A DNA stretch of 64,000 nt from Coprovicinus avistercoris (GTDB lineage: Bacteria > Actinomycetota > Coriobacteriia > Coriobacteriales > Atopobiaceae): the NCBI GenBank assembly GCA_018714895.1, contig DVMQ01000006.1, positions 1-64,000 on the forward strand, given 5' to 3'. Below the pieces are notes generated by a model. The model worked only from the letters and a program-made list of their open reading frames with translations, was not told where the DNA came from and did no database searches. A program made the translations under genes and the position numbers. This document shows, in pieces, positions 44,143 through 52,214 of the stretch (within the stretch, counting starts at the first letter, position 1; each line of letters opens with the position of its first letter).

Positions 44143-45324
44143 ATGGAACCTTCAAAGGTATATTTCACCGACTTGCGCACGCACGGGCATACCAACTTGC
44201 CAGACAAGCTCAAGAAACTTGTATATGCAGCTGGCATCGATCAGATTGATTTTGAAAATAAGTTCGTTGCCATCAAAATGCATCTTGGAGAGCCGGGCAA
44301 TCTTGCTTATCTGCGTCCAAATTATGCGCGCGCCATTGTAGATGTGGTACGCGAGCTCGGTGGAAAGCCTTTTATTACAGACTGCAACACGCTTTACGTT
44401 GGTGGTCGTAAGAATGGCCTGGATCATCTGGATAGCGCCTATCAAAACGGCTTTAATCCATTTCAGACCGGATGCCACACCATCATTGCCGACGGCATTA
44501 AAGGCTTAGATGAGGTAGAAGTTCCCGTTGTTGGCGGAGAATACGTCGAGAATGCCAAAATCGGCCGTGCTCTCATGGATGCCGATATTGTAATTAGCCT
44601 CACGCACTTTAAGGGCCATGAGCAGGCAGGCTTTGGTGGCGCAATGAAAAATCTCGGCATGGGCGGTGGTTCTCGTGCCGGAAAGATGGAGCAACACGCT
44701 GCAGGTAAGCCAAGCGTTGACCAATCCCTCTGCATCGGATGCCATCAGTGCGAGAAAATCTGCGCACATGGGGCCTTCTCATTTAATGAAACGCGCGAGT
44801 ATACAAACGCAGCTGGGCGTACCCGTACGGTGAGTGTTGCAAGTATCGATCACAATCGTTGTGTGGGTTGTGGCCGTTGTATCGCCGTATGCAACCAAGA
44901 CGCCATCTCCCCAGATTTTGACGCGGCAGTACAGGTGCTCAACTACAAGATTGCCGAGTACACCAAGGCTGTAGTTGATGGCCGCCCCTGCTTCCACATT
45001 TCTTTGGCCATTGATGTTTCACCCAACTGCGATTGTCATGATGAAAATGACACGCCCATTGTTGGTGATATTGGTATGTTTGCCAGCTTTGACCCGGTTG
45101 CTATCGATCAGGCGTGCATCGATGCTGTTATGGCTCAGCCGCCACTGCCCAACACCGTCCTCACAGAGAGCCGAGAGGAACTCGAGGCAGCCGGTGAGTT
45201 GGATGAGGCTCATGAGCACGATCATTTCTACATTACGCATCCGGATACCGACTGGAAGAGCTGCATTGAGCATGCTGAGAAGATCGGCTTGGGCTCAAGT
45301 TCATACGAGCTTATCCGCATCTAG
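44143..45324 (+). CDS. DUF362 protein with 2x[4Fe-4S] ferredoxin domain
   Basis: 393 aa. N-terminal DUF362 domain (VAIKMHLGEPGNLAYLRPNYARAIVDVV ... DADIVISLTHFKGHEQAGFGGAMKNLGMG). In the middle lie two ferredoxin motifs, CIGCHQCEKIC (about 197-207) and CVGCGRCIAVC (about 242-252), then a second DUF362 part. It may carry electrons or act on Fe-S or peptide-linked substrates; the family lacks a settled reaction. AAGGAGAGG precedes ATG 44143; the frame stays open upstream to 44017. Follows the flavodiiron gene, perhaps an electron donor, which is only inference. Confidence 0.88.
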   Translation: MEPSKVYFTDLRTHGHTNLPDKLKKLVYAAGIDQIDFENKFVAIKMHLGEPGNLAYLRPNYARAIVDVVRELGGKPFITDCNTLYVGGRKNGLDHLDSAYQNGFNPFQTGCHTIIADGIKGLDEVEVPVVGGEYVENAKIGRALMDADIVISLTHFKGHEQAGFGGAMKNLGMGGGSRAGKMEQHAAGKPSVDQSLCIGCHQCEKICAHGAFSFNETREYTNAAGRTRTVSVASIDHNRCVGCGRCIAVCNQDAISPDFDAAVQVLNYKIAEYTKAVVDGRPCFHISLAIDVSPNCDCHDENDTPIVGDIGMFASFDPVAIDQACIDAVMAQPPLPNTVLTESREELEAAGELDEAHEHDHFYITHPDTDWKSCIEHAEKIGLGSSSYELIRI

Positions 45325-45335
45325 AAACAGTAAAG

Positions 45336-45364
45336 GCGCACGAGACTTCAGTTTCGTGCGCTTC
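45336..45364 (+). terminator. Terminator after the DUF362 gene
   Basis: Stem GCGCACGA / TCGTGCGC (45336-45343, 45354-45361). The T-tract is short (TTC), so it may be a weak terminator. Confidence 0.45.
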
Positions 45365-45416
45365 AATACGGACTCTACACATCTCCATATTCTCGCGTGT
45401 CTTTGCGTGAGCGCGC

Positions 45417-45482
45417 TATAATAGAGAACTGTCTAACCTATTGGCTGGGCAGTTCTATTCATTTATTAGGTGTGAGGAGCAT
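45417..45482 (+). promoter_or_regulatory. Promoter -10 and hairpin in the corC leader
   Basis: Consensus TATAAT at 45417-45422. The predicted start lies inside an inverted repeat AGAACTG / CAGTTCT (45425-45455). No good -35 is seen. Confidence 0.5.
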
Positions 45483-45605
45483 ATGGGCGCCAAGAGCGAC
45501 GCAGGGGACTATCACAGTCCCACCTCTCGTAGTCATCAAAGCAGCGGCAAGAGGTCGTTTGCTGTGAGTGTTCGAGAGGGGGTGTCGGCATGGACGTTGT
45601 CATGA
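45483..45605 (+). CDS. Small ORF (40 aa) overlapping the start of corC
   Basis: ATG with GAGGAG at good spacing, 40 codons (opening MGAKSDAGDYHSPTSR), stop TGA at 45603-45605, which lies 13 nt inside the next gene. The overlap suggests translational coupling. A hairpin GGGACT / AGTCCC (45508-45524) lies inside. Rich in Ser and charged residues, no membrane segment. It may be a leader peptide controlling the transporter gene or a small protein; nothing recognised. Confidence 0.4.
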   Translation: MGAKSDAGDYHSPTSRSHQSSGKRSFAVSVREGVSAWTLS

Positions 45606-46999
45606 GCCTCGTTCTCACGTTTTTATTAACGCTTGCAAATGGCTATTTTTCCATGAGCGAATCGGCGTTGGTTGCCGCAAAGCGCGCAATTCTTGAGCAT
45701 GATGCTGAGGAAGGCGATAAAAAAGCCAAGGCTGCGCTCAAGCTCGCGAGCGATTCCGGTCAGTTTCTTGCTGCCATACAGATTGCAATTACCCTGGTAG
45801 GCTTCTTCTCAGCGATGGTGGCATCCACCACGCTCTCCGATCCATTAGCTGCTTGGGCAACTTCGCTTGGAGCGCCTGAGGACATTTGTTATGCCGCAGC
45901 ACCTTCAATAGTGACGATTATCGTTTCATACGTTTCCATTGTTATCGGTGAGCTTGTACCTAAGCGCATTGCTCTTTCGAACGCGGAAAATGTATCGAAA
46001 TCAGTTGCAGGCTTTCTTACCACCTTTTCAAAGGTAGTAAGTCCATTGGTATGGCTTACAAGCGCAAGCGCTGCAGGTCTTGCCAAGCTTCTTGGCATCA
46101 AAAGTGCTGACGATCGTCAGGACGTGTCGGAGGACGAAATCCGCTATTTGGTTACCGACTCCGATGATTTAACCGACGCCGAGAAGAACATGATTCACGA
46201 CGTTATTGATCTGGGTGACACGATCGCTCGTGAGGTTATGGTTCCACGCGTTGATATGACGGCCGTTGAAGACGTACAGACCTGCTCAGAGGTCTTGGCC
46301 ATCATGCGCCGTACCGGCTATTCACGTATTCCGGTCTACCATGGAGATGTCGATCGCATTGTTGGAATTGCCCATATCAAGGATCTGATCGGCGCTATTT
46401 TGGACGAGGATGCTGCGGAAGATCCGGTTGGCACTCTTGCACGTGAAGCAGACTTCGTGCCCGATACAAAAGACATCATTCCGCTGCTTTCTGAAATGAA
46501 GTCAAGCCACGACCAGATGGTTATTGTCGTTGATGAATACGGCGGAACAGCGGGTGTTATTACCGTAGAGGATATTGTCGAAGAGATAGTTGGTGAGATA
46601 GAGGACGAATTCGATCCGGACAATAAATACCTCACCCAGCTGTCTGAGCGCGAATGGCTGGTGGATGGTCGTTTCTCAATTGATGACGCCATTGAACTTG
46701 GATGGCCAATTGAGGACTCAGAAGAATTTGAAACCATTGCCGGTTTTGTTCTTGATCAGGCCGACTCACTGCCCGAACCCGGCGAAGTTATCACCATGGA
46801 TGGTTATAAATTCCGTGTTCAGTCGGTGCGTGGCAGGCGAATCGCAATGTTGCGCGTTACAGCGCCGGAGCAGGTTTCGGATGAAGATAAGAGCGAGGGT
46901 TCTGATGCATCTGATAAGGACCATTCAGGTGATGAAGAATCTTCGTCAGATAGTGGTAAGACTAAAAGAAGTCATCACGGAAGTGATAAAGACGCATAA
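45590..46999 (+). CDS. CorC/HlyC (CNNM-type) transporter with CBS pair
   Basis: 469 aa. N-terminal DUF21 domain of about four hydrophobic segments with the NGYFSMSESALVAAKRA motif (about residues 17-33), a CBS pair (PRVDMTAVEDVQTCSEVLAIMR ... GTAGVITVEDIVEEIVGEI), and a CorC_HlyC domain (about 355-430). A Ser/Asp/Lys-rich tail follows. Bacterial relatives export Mg2+ (CNNM/CorC) and bind Mg-ATP in the CBS pair. GAGAGGGGG precedes ATG. With the NRAMP-like and MgtE-like genes 4-8 kb on, this points to a Mg2+-handling neighbourhood. Confidence 0.9.
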   Translation: MDVVMSLVLTFLLTLANGYFSMSESALVAAKRAILEHDAEEGDKKAKAALKLASDSGQFLAAIQIAITLVGFFSAMVASTTLSDPLAAWATSLGAPEDICYAAAPSIVTIIVSYVSIVIGELVPKRIALSNAENVSKSVAGFLTTFSKVVSPLVWLTSASAAGLAKLLGIKSADDRQDVSEDEIRYLVTDSDDLTDAEKNMIHDVIDLGDTIAREVMVPRVDMTAVEDVQTCSEVLAIMRRTGYSRIPVYHGDVDRIVGIAHIKDLIGAILDEDAAEDPVGTLAREADFVPDTKDIIPLLSEMKSSHDQMVIVVDEYGGTAGVITVEDIVEEIVGEIEDEFDPDNKYLTQLSEREWLVDGRFSIDDAIELGWPIEDSEEFETIAGFVLDQADSLPEPGEVITMDGYKFRVQSVRGRRIAMLRVTAPEQVSDEDKSEGSDASDKDHSGDEESSSDSGKTKRSHHGSDKDA

Positions 47000-47072
47000 T
47001 GGAAATCGAGTAAGCTGCTCGTAAAAGCTCTGGCGTTTACGGAGATTTGCAGACGACAAGGAGGTGGCACCT

Positions 47073-47645
47073 ATGCCTGAGATCTTGGACATTCAAAAAG
47101 TATCTGTTGGACCGAGGTATGTTACTGCTCGAGTTCGCGTGGCTGACGATGCTCCACTTACGACCGATCAGGACCTTATAGGTACCACGCGTATATATAA
47201 TCTCATGCCTGAGATTTGCGACCATGTGTGTTTGGGCGATGAGGGTTCAACTTTCAAAGACGCTATGCCTTCGACAGAGCTCCCCCATCTATTTGAACAT
47301 GTCGCGGTAGAGCTCATGGCTCGCTCTGGTATTGGCGGCGATATTTCATGTGGCCGTACTCGTGAAGTAGAAGATGGGGATGGCCGAACCTTTGAGGTTC
47401 AGCTCGACTGCCCGGACGATGTTCTCACTATCGGTGCTCTTTCGTCTGCCGAGTGGATGATGCAGTGGGCTTTTGCTAATGACCCTGATGAGCCTGAGCC
47501 CAATGTAGATGCAACAGCACAAGGATTGGCCCAGCTAGTAGCATCTTTATCAGAGCAACCTGAGGAATCTTCGGGCACTGAAGAAGCTGAATCAGAAGCC
47601 GGTTCAGACGAAGCAGAAGATATGACAAATACTGAGGATGAGTGA
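47073..47645 (+). CDS. Free-standing cyanophycin-synthetase N-domain-like protein
   Basis: About 190 aa. Residues ~28-125 (NLMPEICDHVCLGDEGSTF, LPHLFEHVAVELMARSG, SCGRTREVEDGDGRTFEVQLD) resemble, from memory, the N-terminal domain of cyanophycin synthetase CphA, with its LxEHVALELQ and GFGRTR motifs. No ATP-grasp or Mur-ligase domain follows; instead there is an acidic tail rich in Glu/Ala/Ser/Asp. So the polymerising enzyme is absent and the function is unknown. ATG at 47073 lies 8 nt after GGAGG. Confidence 0.6.
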   Translation: MPEILDIQKVSVGPRYVTARVRVADDAPLTTDQDLIGTTRIYNLMPEICDHVCLGDEGSTFKDAMPSTELPHLFEHVAVELMARSGIGGDISCGRTREVEDGDGRTFEVQLDCPDDVLTIGALSSAEWMMQWAFANDPDEPEPNVDATAQGLAQLVASLSEQPEESSGTEEAESEAGSDEAEDMTNTEDE

Positions 47646-47770
47646 AGCTGGCTTCCGTTGAGCGGGTTCGCGTATTGGTTTGCTTTAAGAGGGTATAATC
47701 CGCCACAAGATTGGTATGCGTTCCATAAAACGCCACGTAGCTTTATACCGTGGGTTGGGGAGGAGTTTTT

Positions 47771-48238
47771 ATGAGTCAAAACGGAACCGCCCTGGGTTTT
47801 GTCTTTGGTGCAGTCTTTGGTGCAGCTGTCGGTGCGGTTGCGGGCATGTTGCTTGCACCTCGTTCTGGTGCCGAGAGTCGTGCAATGGCAGCTGATGCAA
47901 TGAACGATGCCTGGGATGCAGCAGTAGATACCTATGAAAACGGTGCTCGAGTTGTAAGTTCAAAGATTGCGGATATTCGTCCCCAGATGGATGCTACTAC
48001 TGATGAATTGCGCGCCAAGGTAGATGCAGCTCGCGAGCGCATGGATAAGGTTCGCTCTTCACTTTCCAACAGTGTTGCTGCTGCTTCTGCTCAGGTTCAG
48101 AACGCCGTTTCTTCCGTTGCAGACCAGATGGGTGCTGCTGCGGATGCTGGTAGCGTAGCTGCTCAGGATGCACGCGTTGAGCCTGTGGTTGATCAGGATC
48201 AGCCTGCTGCCGATCAGCCAGAGCAGTCTGCCGAATAG
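47771..48238 (+). CDS. YtxH-like membrane-associated protein
   Basis: About 155 aa. N-terminal hydrophobic glycine/alanine helix (ALGFVFGAVFGAAVGAVAGMLLAP, about residues 7-30) followed by RSGAESR, as in YtxH/general-stress proteins. The remainder is a long amphipathic, coiled-coil-like region (AATDELRAKVDAARERMDKVRSSL) with an acidic Gln/Asp-rich end. GGGGAGGAG precedes ATG 47771. Probably membrane-bound stress or envelope protein; upstream of a PRC-barrel gene in the same direction but separated by a terminator. Confidence 0.75.
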   Translation: MSQNGTALGFVFGAVFGAAVGAVAGMLLAPRSGAESRAMAADAMNDAWDAAVDTYENGARVVSSKIADIRPQMDATTDELRAKVDAARERMDKVRSSLSNSVAAASAQVQNAVSSVADQMGAAADAGSVAAQDARVEPVVDQDQPAADQPEQSAE

Positions 48239-48266
48239 TTCATGTCTTATTAGTGCAACAACCATA

Positions 48267-48306
48267 GCGGGCATCGTCTCTGGAGGCGGTGCCCGCTTCT
48301 TTTTTG
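48267..48306 (+). terminator. Terminator after the YtxH gene
   Basis: 7-bp stem GCGGGCA / TGCCCGC (48267-48273, 48290-48296) followed by TTCTTTTTT. Confidence 0.75.
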
Positions 48307-48324
48307 GTGGAGAGGCAAAAATCC

Positions 48325-49392
48325 ATGCTTAAGCTCAGTCAAGTAATGAAGGTGCCAGTTCTTGAGCAGCGATCTTCTCGTCGTGGCGATAAAACGGGTG
48401 AAGCTGGCCGTGTGGTATCGCTGGGAAAAGTGCATAACGTTGTCTTTTCACCGGACGGTATGACGGTGGTAGGGTTTCTTGTGAAACGTCCTGACGTGGC
48501 GGGAATGATAAAGCGAGAAGACCTATTTCTTGCGATTGATGCTATTGCCATCTCAGACGAAGGCATTGTGTGCACTCGAGGCAAAGACTCATTTGATGAT
48601 CGTGCACGTGAGCGTCTTGGCCTTGATTGGGACGCATGCATTATCTGGAATGGTATGGATGTCCGTACTCGAGCTGGTAAAGAACTGGGATATGTAACCG
48701 ATATCTCATTCAATGCGCATTCTGGGCGTGTTGGAGAAGTGTATGTATCCGATGGCAATGTTGCGAATGCTCTGGTTGGGTCATTGGTTCTAACCCCTGA
48801 TTTAATCATGGGTTACTCTCAGGGCTATATGGTGGTAAAAAACGATGCGGCCCACCTCACCCCTTCTGGCGGTATGGCAGAAAAGGCTGGTGAAGCAGCT
48901 GCAAAAGCACGCTCTTCTGCACAGGATGTTGGTAAAAAGGCCGCTCAAGTTGCAGGTGAAGCTGTTGATAAGGGCTCGCGCTCGCTCGGTCGCGCCATCG
49001 GGCGTGTTCGTCGAAAGGTGCGCGAAGCTACGCAAGAAGACCCTGAAGTAGCCGAGATTCCCATTGAAGATGCAACAGTATTGGGCGGTGCGGATCGCTC
49101 ACTTACCGACGGATCCACCCAAAGTGCATCAAAGAATAGTTCAGGCATTTCAGGTAGTAAACACACTACTTCCACGTATTCACCAGTTGGTATTGATAAA
49201 AAAGCTCAGAACCGCAAAAATGGGTCGAGCAAGGCCAAGGTTACTAAATCAACTAAGGCCACAAAGAGTAAGACGCACACTTCCAAGAAGACGTCAAAAA
49301 ATGACGTTGCTCATAAGATGGGGCGTCAAATTGCCAAGACGAAAGGCATGTTCGCTGCTTTTAAAGAGGAATTTGATAAAAGCAGCTCATAG
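48325..49392 (+). CDS. Double PRC-barrel protein with basic Lys/Ser/Thr tail
   Basis: About 355 aa. Two PRC-barrel units: residues ~1-75 (LKLSQVMKVPVLEQ, VSLGKVHNVVFSPDGMTVVGFLVKRP) and ~115-170 (DVRTRAGKELGYVTDISFNAHSGRVGEVYVSDG). Then an Ala/Lys helical stretch like that of the YtxH protein (EKAGEAAAKARSSAQDVGKKAAQVAGEAVDKG) and a long low-complexity basic tail. No membrane helix. PRC-barrels bind partners such as RNA-processing or photosynthetic proteins. Role unknown. The MgtE-like protein at 52-54 kb carries the same pair of barrels. Confidence 0.75.
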   Translation: MLKLSQVMKVPVLEQRSSRRGDKTGEAGRVVSLGKVHNVVFSPDGMTVVGFLVKRPDVAGMIKREDLFLAIDAIAISDEGIVCTRGKDSFDDRARERLGLDWDACIIWNGMDVRTRAGKELGYVTDISFNAHSGRVGEVYVSDGNVANALVGSLVLTPDLIMGYSQGYMVVKNDAAHLTPSGGMAEKAGEAAAKARSSAQDVGKKAAQVAGEAVDKGSRSLGRAIGRVRRKVREATQEDPEVAEIPIEDATVLGGADRSLTDGSTQSASKNSSGISGSKHTTSTYSPVGIDKKAQNRKNGSSKAKVTKSTKATKSKTHTSKKTSKNDVAHKMGRQIAKTKGMFAAFKEEFDKSSS

Positions 49393-49427
49393 ATAAGAGA
49401 GTTACGCACTGCTGTTAGGAACATGTA

Positions 49428-50906
49428 ATGACAACGCACAACGGTTCGCATTATTCACGTTCTCGAAGAGACGTTCCGCGCCCTCATCCGCGCCATGAAG
49501 GGTCGACTGTCCGCCCGTATAGTCCCTCGCGTCATAGTAGGGCGAATACTGCAAATCATGATGCTCATACAGCGCCACATAGTGGTGCCTCTCAGCAAGC
49601 GCCTGACTATCAACATTTTGAGACACTCAATGGCAATACCGCCTTGCAGAGCTACTCATATCAGAAGCGGCCTAGACAGCAAGGACGCCCTGCCAAAAAG
49701 AAGACTTCACCCCGCGTGGTAATCATCCTGGCGGCGGTGCTTATCGTAATTGTTGCTGGTGGCATATTTGCTTGGATGCATAGGCCCGTCGAGATTTTTG
49801 TTAATGACTCACGCCGCACCTATAACGTAGGTACGACGCTTGAAGCTATTTATAACGATGAGGGTCTCCAAGAAGATGCCGGCAACTTCGTAAGTGTTTC
49901 TGGCAATGTACTTGAAGAGGGAAAAGGCGACCCCTGGTCTGTCAAAGTAAACGATAACGACATCTCTTACAACGATGCAACCGGATACAAAATCAACGGT
50001 GGCGAGAAGATTTCGTTTGATACCGGTAAAGATCGAACAGAAGACTTTGATGTAACCGAACAAGAAGTACAGCCAAAAATGCGCTTTGAAGGCACATGGG
50101 GCAATGTTACCTATGTCTCACAGTGGGGCAAAGTCGAACGCAAAGAAGTCCTTACCGGCAAGGTGTCTGGCGAGACCTGCGATGGCGACATATTGGAAGA
50201 GGGCCAAGACTGCGTTATCACTACGAAAAATGTTGAGCCCGCTGATGGGCAAAAACTGGTAGCACTCACCTTTGACGATGGTCCGAGTGACTATACCGAG
50301 CGTTATCTAGAAATCCTGAAAGAGCATGACGCTGTCGGAACGTTCTTCCTCTTGGGAGAAAATGTTGAGTCTTATCCAGAACTTGCAAAAAAGATCGCAG
50401 ATTCCGGAAGCCAAATCTGCAGCCATACGCAGTCTCACCAACAGCTCAATGCCATTTCCGCTGATGCAACCCTTTCAGAAATAACAACAGCATTTACGGA
50501 GATTGAGAACGCCTCTGGTGTAAAAACAACTACAATGCGTCCACCATATGGCGCTATTGACTCTTCTGTATGGCTTGCTTCGCAAGGCACCATGAGTGCT
50601 TCAGTCATTTGGAATATGGACTCACTCGATTGGAAGCGGCCTGGAGTAGATACGATTGTTTCAAACAGCACCGAGGGAATTCAGTCGGGCTATATCATCC
50701 TCATGCATGATGGTGGTGGAAACCGCGATCAAGATCTTGAGGCATTGCCAAAGATAATCGATAAGCTGCATGAAGAAGGCTACACCTTTGTAACCGTTTC
50801 CGATCTCATGAAGAGCGATCCCGATATCCCAAGCGATGTGGCCTCTTGTAATGCTCCTATGCCTGAAGATGCTGTATGGCCCACAGAGTTATCAAGCGAA
50901 GCCTAA
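49428..50906 (+). CDS. Polysaccharide (peptidoglycan) deacetylase, membrane-anchored
   Basis: 492 aa. Basic disordered cytoplasmic N-terminus (~90 residues), one membrane helix (about 98-118, VVIILAAVLIVIVAGGIFAWM), a beta-rich extracellular region (~120-275, unassigned) and a NodB domain. NodB motifs: LTFDDGPSD (motif 1), SHTQSH metal-binding motif 2, RPPYGA motif 3, LDWKRPG motif 4 and LMHDGGG motif 5. It should deacetylate GlcNAc residues in the wall, giving lysozyme resistance. The ATG has an AGGAACA site. Convergent overlap of 15 bp with the next minus-strand gene. Confidence 0.9.
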   Translation: MTTHNGSHYSRSRRDVPRPHPRHEGSTVRPYSPSRHSRANTANHDAHTAPHSGASQQAPDYQHFETLNGNTALQSYSYQKRPRQQGRPAKKKTSPRVVIILAAVLIVIVAGGIFAWMHRPVEIFVNDSRRTYNVGTTLEAIYNDEGLQEDAGNFVSVSGNVLEEGKGDPWSVKVNDNDISYNDATGYKINGGEKISFDTGKDRTEDFDVTEQEVQPKMRFEGTWGNVTYVSQWGKVERKEVLTGKVSGETCDGDILEEGQDCVITTKNVEPADGQKLVALTFDDGPSDYTERYLEILKEHDAVGTFFLLGENVESYPELAKKIADSGSQICSHTQSHQQLNAISADATLSEITTAFTEIENASGVKTTTMRPPYGAIDSSVWLASQGTMSASVIWNMDSLDWKRPGVDTIVSNSTEGIQSGYIILMHDGGGNRDQDLEALPKIIDKLHEEGYTFVTVSDLMKSDPDIPSDVASCNAPMPEDAVWPTELSSEA

Positions 50907-52211
50907 GAGCTGCGATAGGAACATGACAACAGCGAGTACAGCCACCATCACAACAATAAACCAGGTGAGGAATTTCCAAAGTCGTCCATTGGCATAGGCG
51001 CCCATAACGTGACGATCTGAGGCGATGCGCACCATAAAAACGAGCAGCACAGGTAGTAAAACACCATTAACTACCTGTGCAATCATCATGATGCTAAACA
51101 GATCGATGCCAGGGATAAGCACCACAAGTGCCGATAGTGCTGTTATGCCTGTAATCATCCCGCGATACACAGGAGCTTCTGACCACGTTCTGTCCTGACC
51201 ACGCTCCCAGCCAAAGGCCTCGCATACGGCGCCAGAGGTGATAGTAGGCAGAACACATGCTGCTAAAAATGAAGCGCCAACGAGGCCAACGCCAAAAAGT
51301 ACTTCTGCATAAGGACCTGCTAACGGAACGAGAGCCTGCGCAGCATCTGCGGCAGAATTTACGGCAATGCCGGCGGGAAAAAGCACGCTGCCGGTACAAA
51401 CAACAATGAACCATGCGATAGCTTGAGCAACAAGAGCTCCACTTACGGTATCAATGCGTTGAAGTGGAATATCGTCAGCATCGGCGGCTTTCTCTACAAC
51501 ATTGCTCTCACACATAAAGATCATGTAGGGAGAAATGGTGGTACCAATGTTTGCTACCAACAAGCTTACATAGCTAGCGGAGAGATTGGGATGGGGAAAC
51601 ACGGTCGCGAGCATGACGTCTTGCCAGTTGGGAGCCACGAGAAATGCTGCGACAACATACGTAATAAAAACGCAGGATATGGCAAGCAGGACACGTTCAA
51701 CTCGACGATATGATCCTCCCATAGATAAAAGCCATGAAGCAATTGCTGCAATAGGAACGCTAATTGCTGCGGGAACCCCAAAAAGCTGCATGCCACTGGC
51801 AATACCTGCAAATTCCGAAAGAGTTACCGCGGTGTTTGAAATGATAAGGGCAAGCATCGCGAGCGCGCTTTTTCTTACGCCAAACTGCTCACGTATAAGC
51901 GAAGCAAAACCCTTGCCGGTTACACAGCCCATGCGAGCAGAGGTTTCTTGCACAACAATAAGAAGCAGGCACATAACGGGAATTGACCAAAGCATGTCGT
52001 AGCCAAAAGATGCGCCAGCATTAGAAAAGGTTGCAATACCGCCCGCATCCATACCAGCGAGCGCAGTAAGCAAGCCCGGCCCGAGTGCTCCTGCAATGGC
52101 GGCCGCTGTAAGACGACGGTGTTCTTTGGCAGTTTTGTTGGCCTGTGCGGGCGGATTGGCCCCAACAACATGTACTGTCCGCAGGTTTTTCCAAGCTCTT
52201 AGACGTCTCAC
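50892..52211 (-). CDS. NRAMP-related divalent metal transporter, probable Mg2+ type (NRMT)
   Basis: 439 aa, about 11 membrane helices. In canonical Mn/Fe NRAMPs helix 1 has DPGN and helix 6 has MPH. Here helix 1 reads GMDAGGIAT (Asp kept, Asn to Gly) and helix 6 reads TISPYM (Met to Ser, His to Tyr). Loss of the Asn and Met ligands is the mark of NRAMP-related magnesium transporters, one of which was characterised in the coriobacterium Eggerthella lenta (recalled, not checked). The GTG start at 52211 lies 3 bp after the stop of the MgtE-like gene, and a GGAGG lies 13 nt upstream, so coupling is likely. Mg2+ specificity is inferred. Confidence 0.8.
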   Translation of the reverse strand: MRRLRAWKNLRTVHVVGANPPAQANKTAKEHRRLTAAAIAGALGPGLLTALAGMDAGGIATFSNAGASFGYDMLWSIPVMCLLLIVVQETSARMGCVTGKGFASLIREQFGVRKSALAMLALIISNTAVTLSEFAGIASGMQLFGVPAAISVPIAAIASWLLSMGGSYRRVERVLLAISCVFITYVVAAFLVAPNWQDVMLATVFPHPNLSASYVSLLVANIGTTISPYMIFMCESNVVEKAADADDIPLQRIDTVSGALVAQAIAWFIVVCTGSVLFPAGIAVNSAADAAQALVPLAGPYAEVLFGVGLVGASFLAACVLPTITSGAVCEAFGWERGQDRTWSEAPVYRGMITGITALSALVVLIPGIDLFSIMMIAQVVNGVLLPVLLVFMVRIASDRHVMGAYANGRLWKFLTWFIVVMVAVLAVVMFLSQLLGFA

Positions 52212-52214
52212 GAC

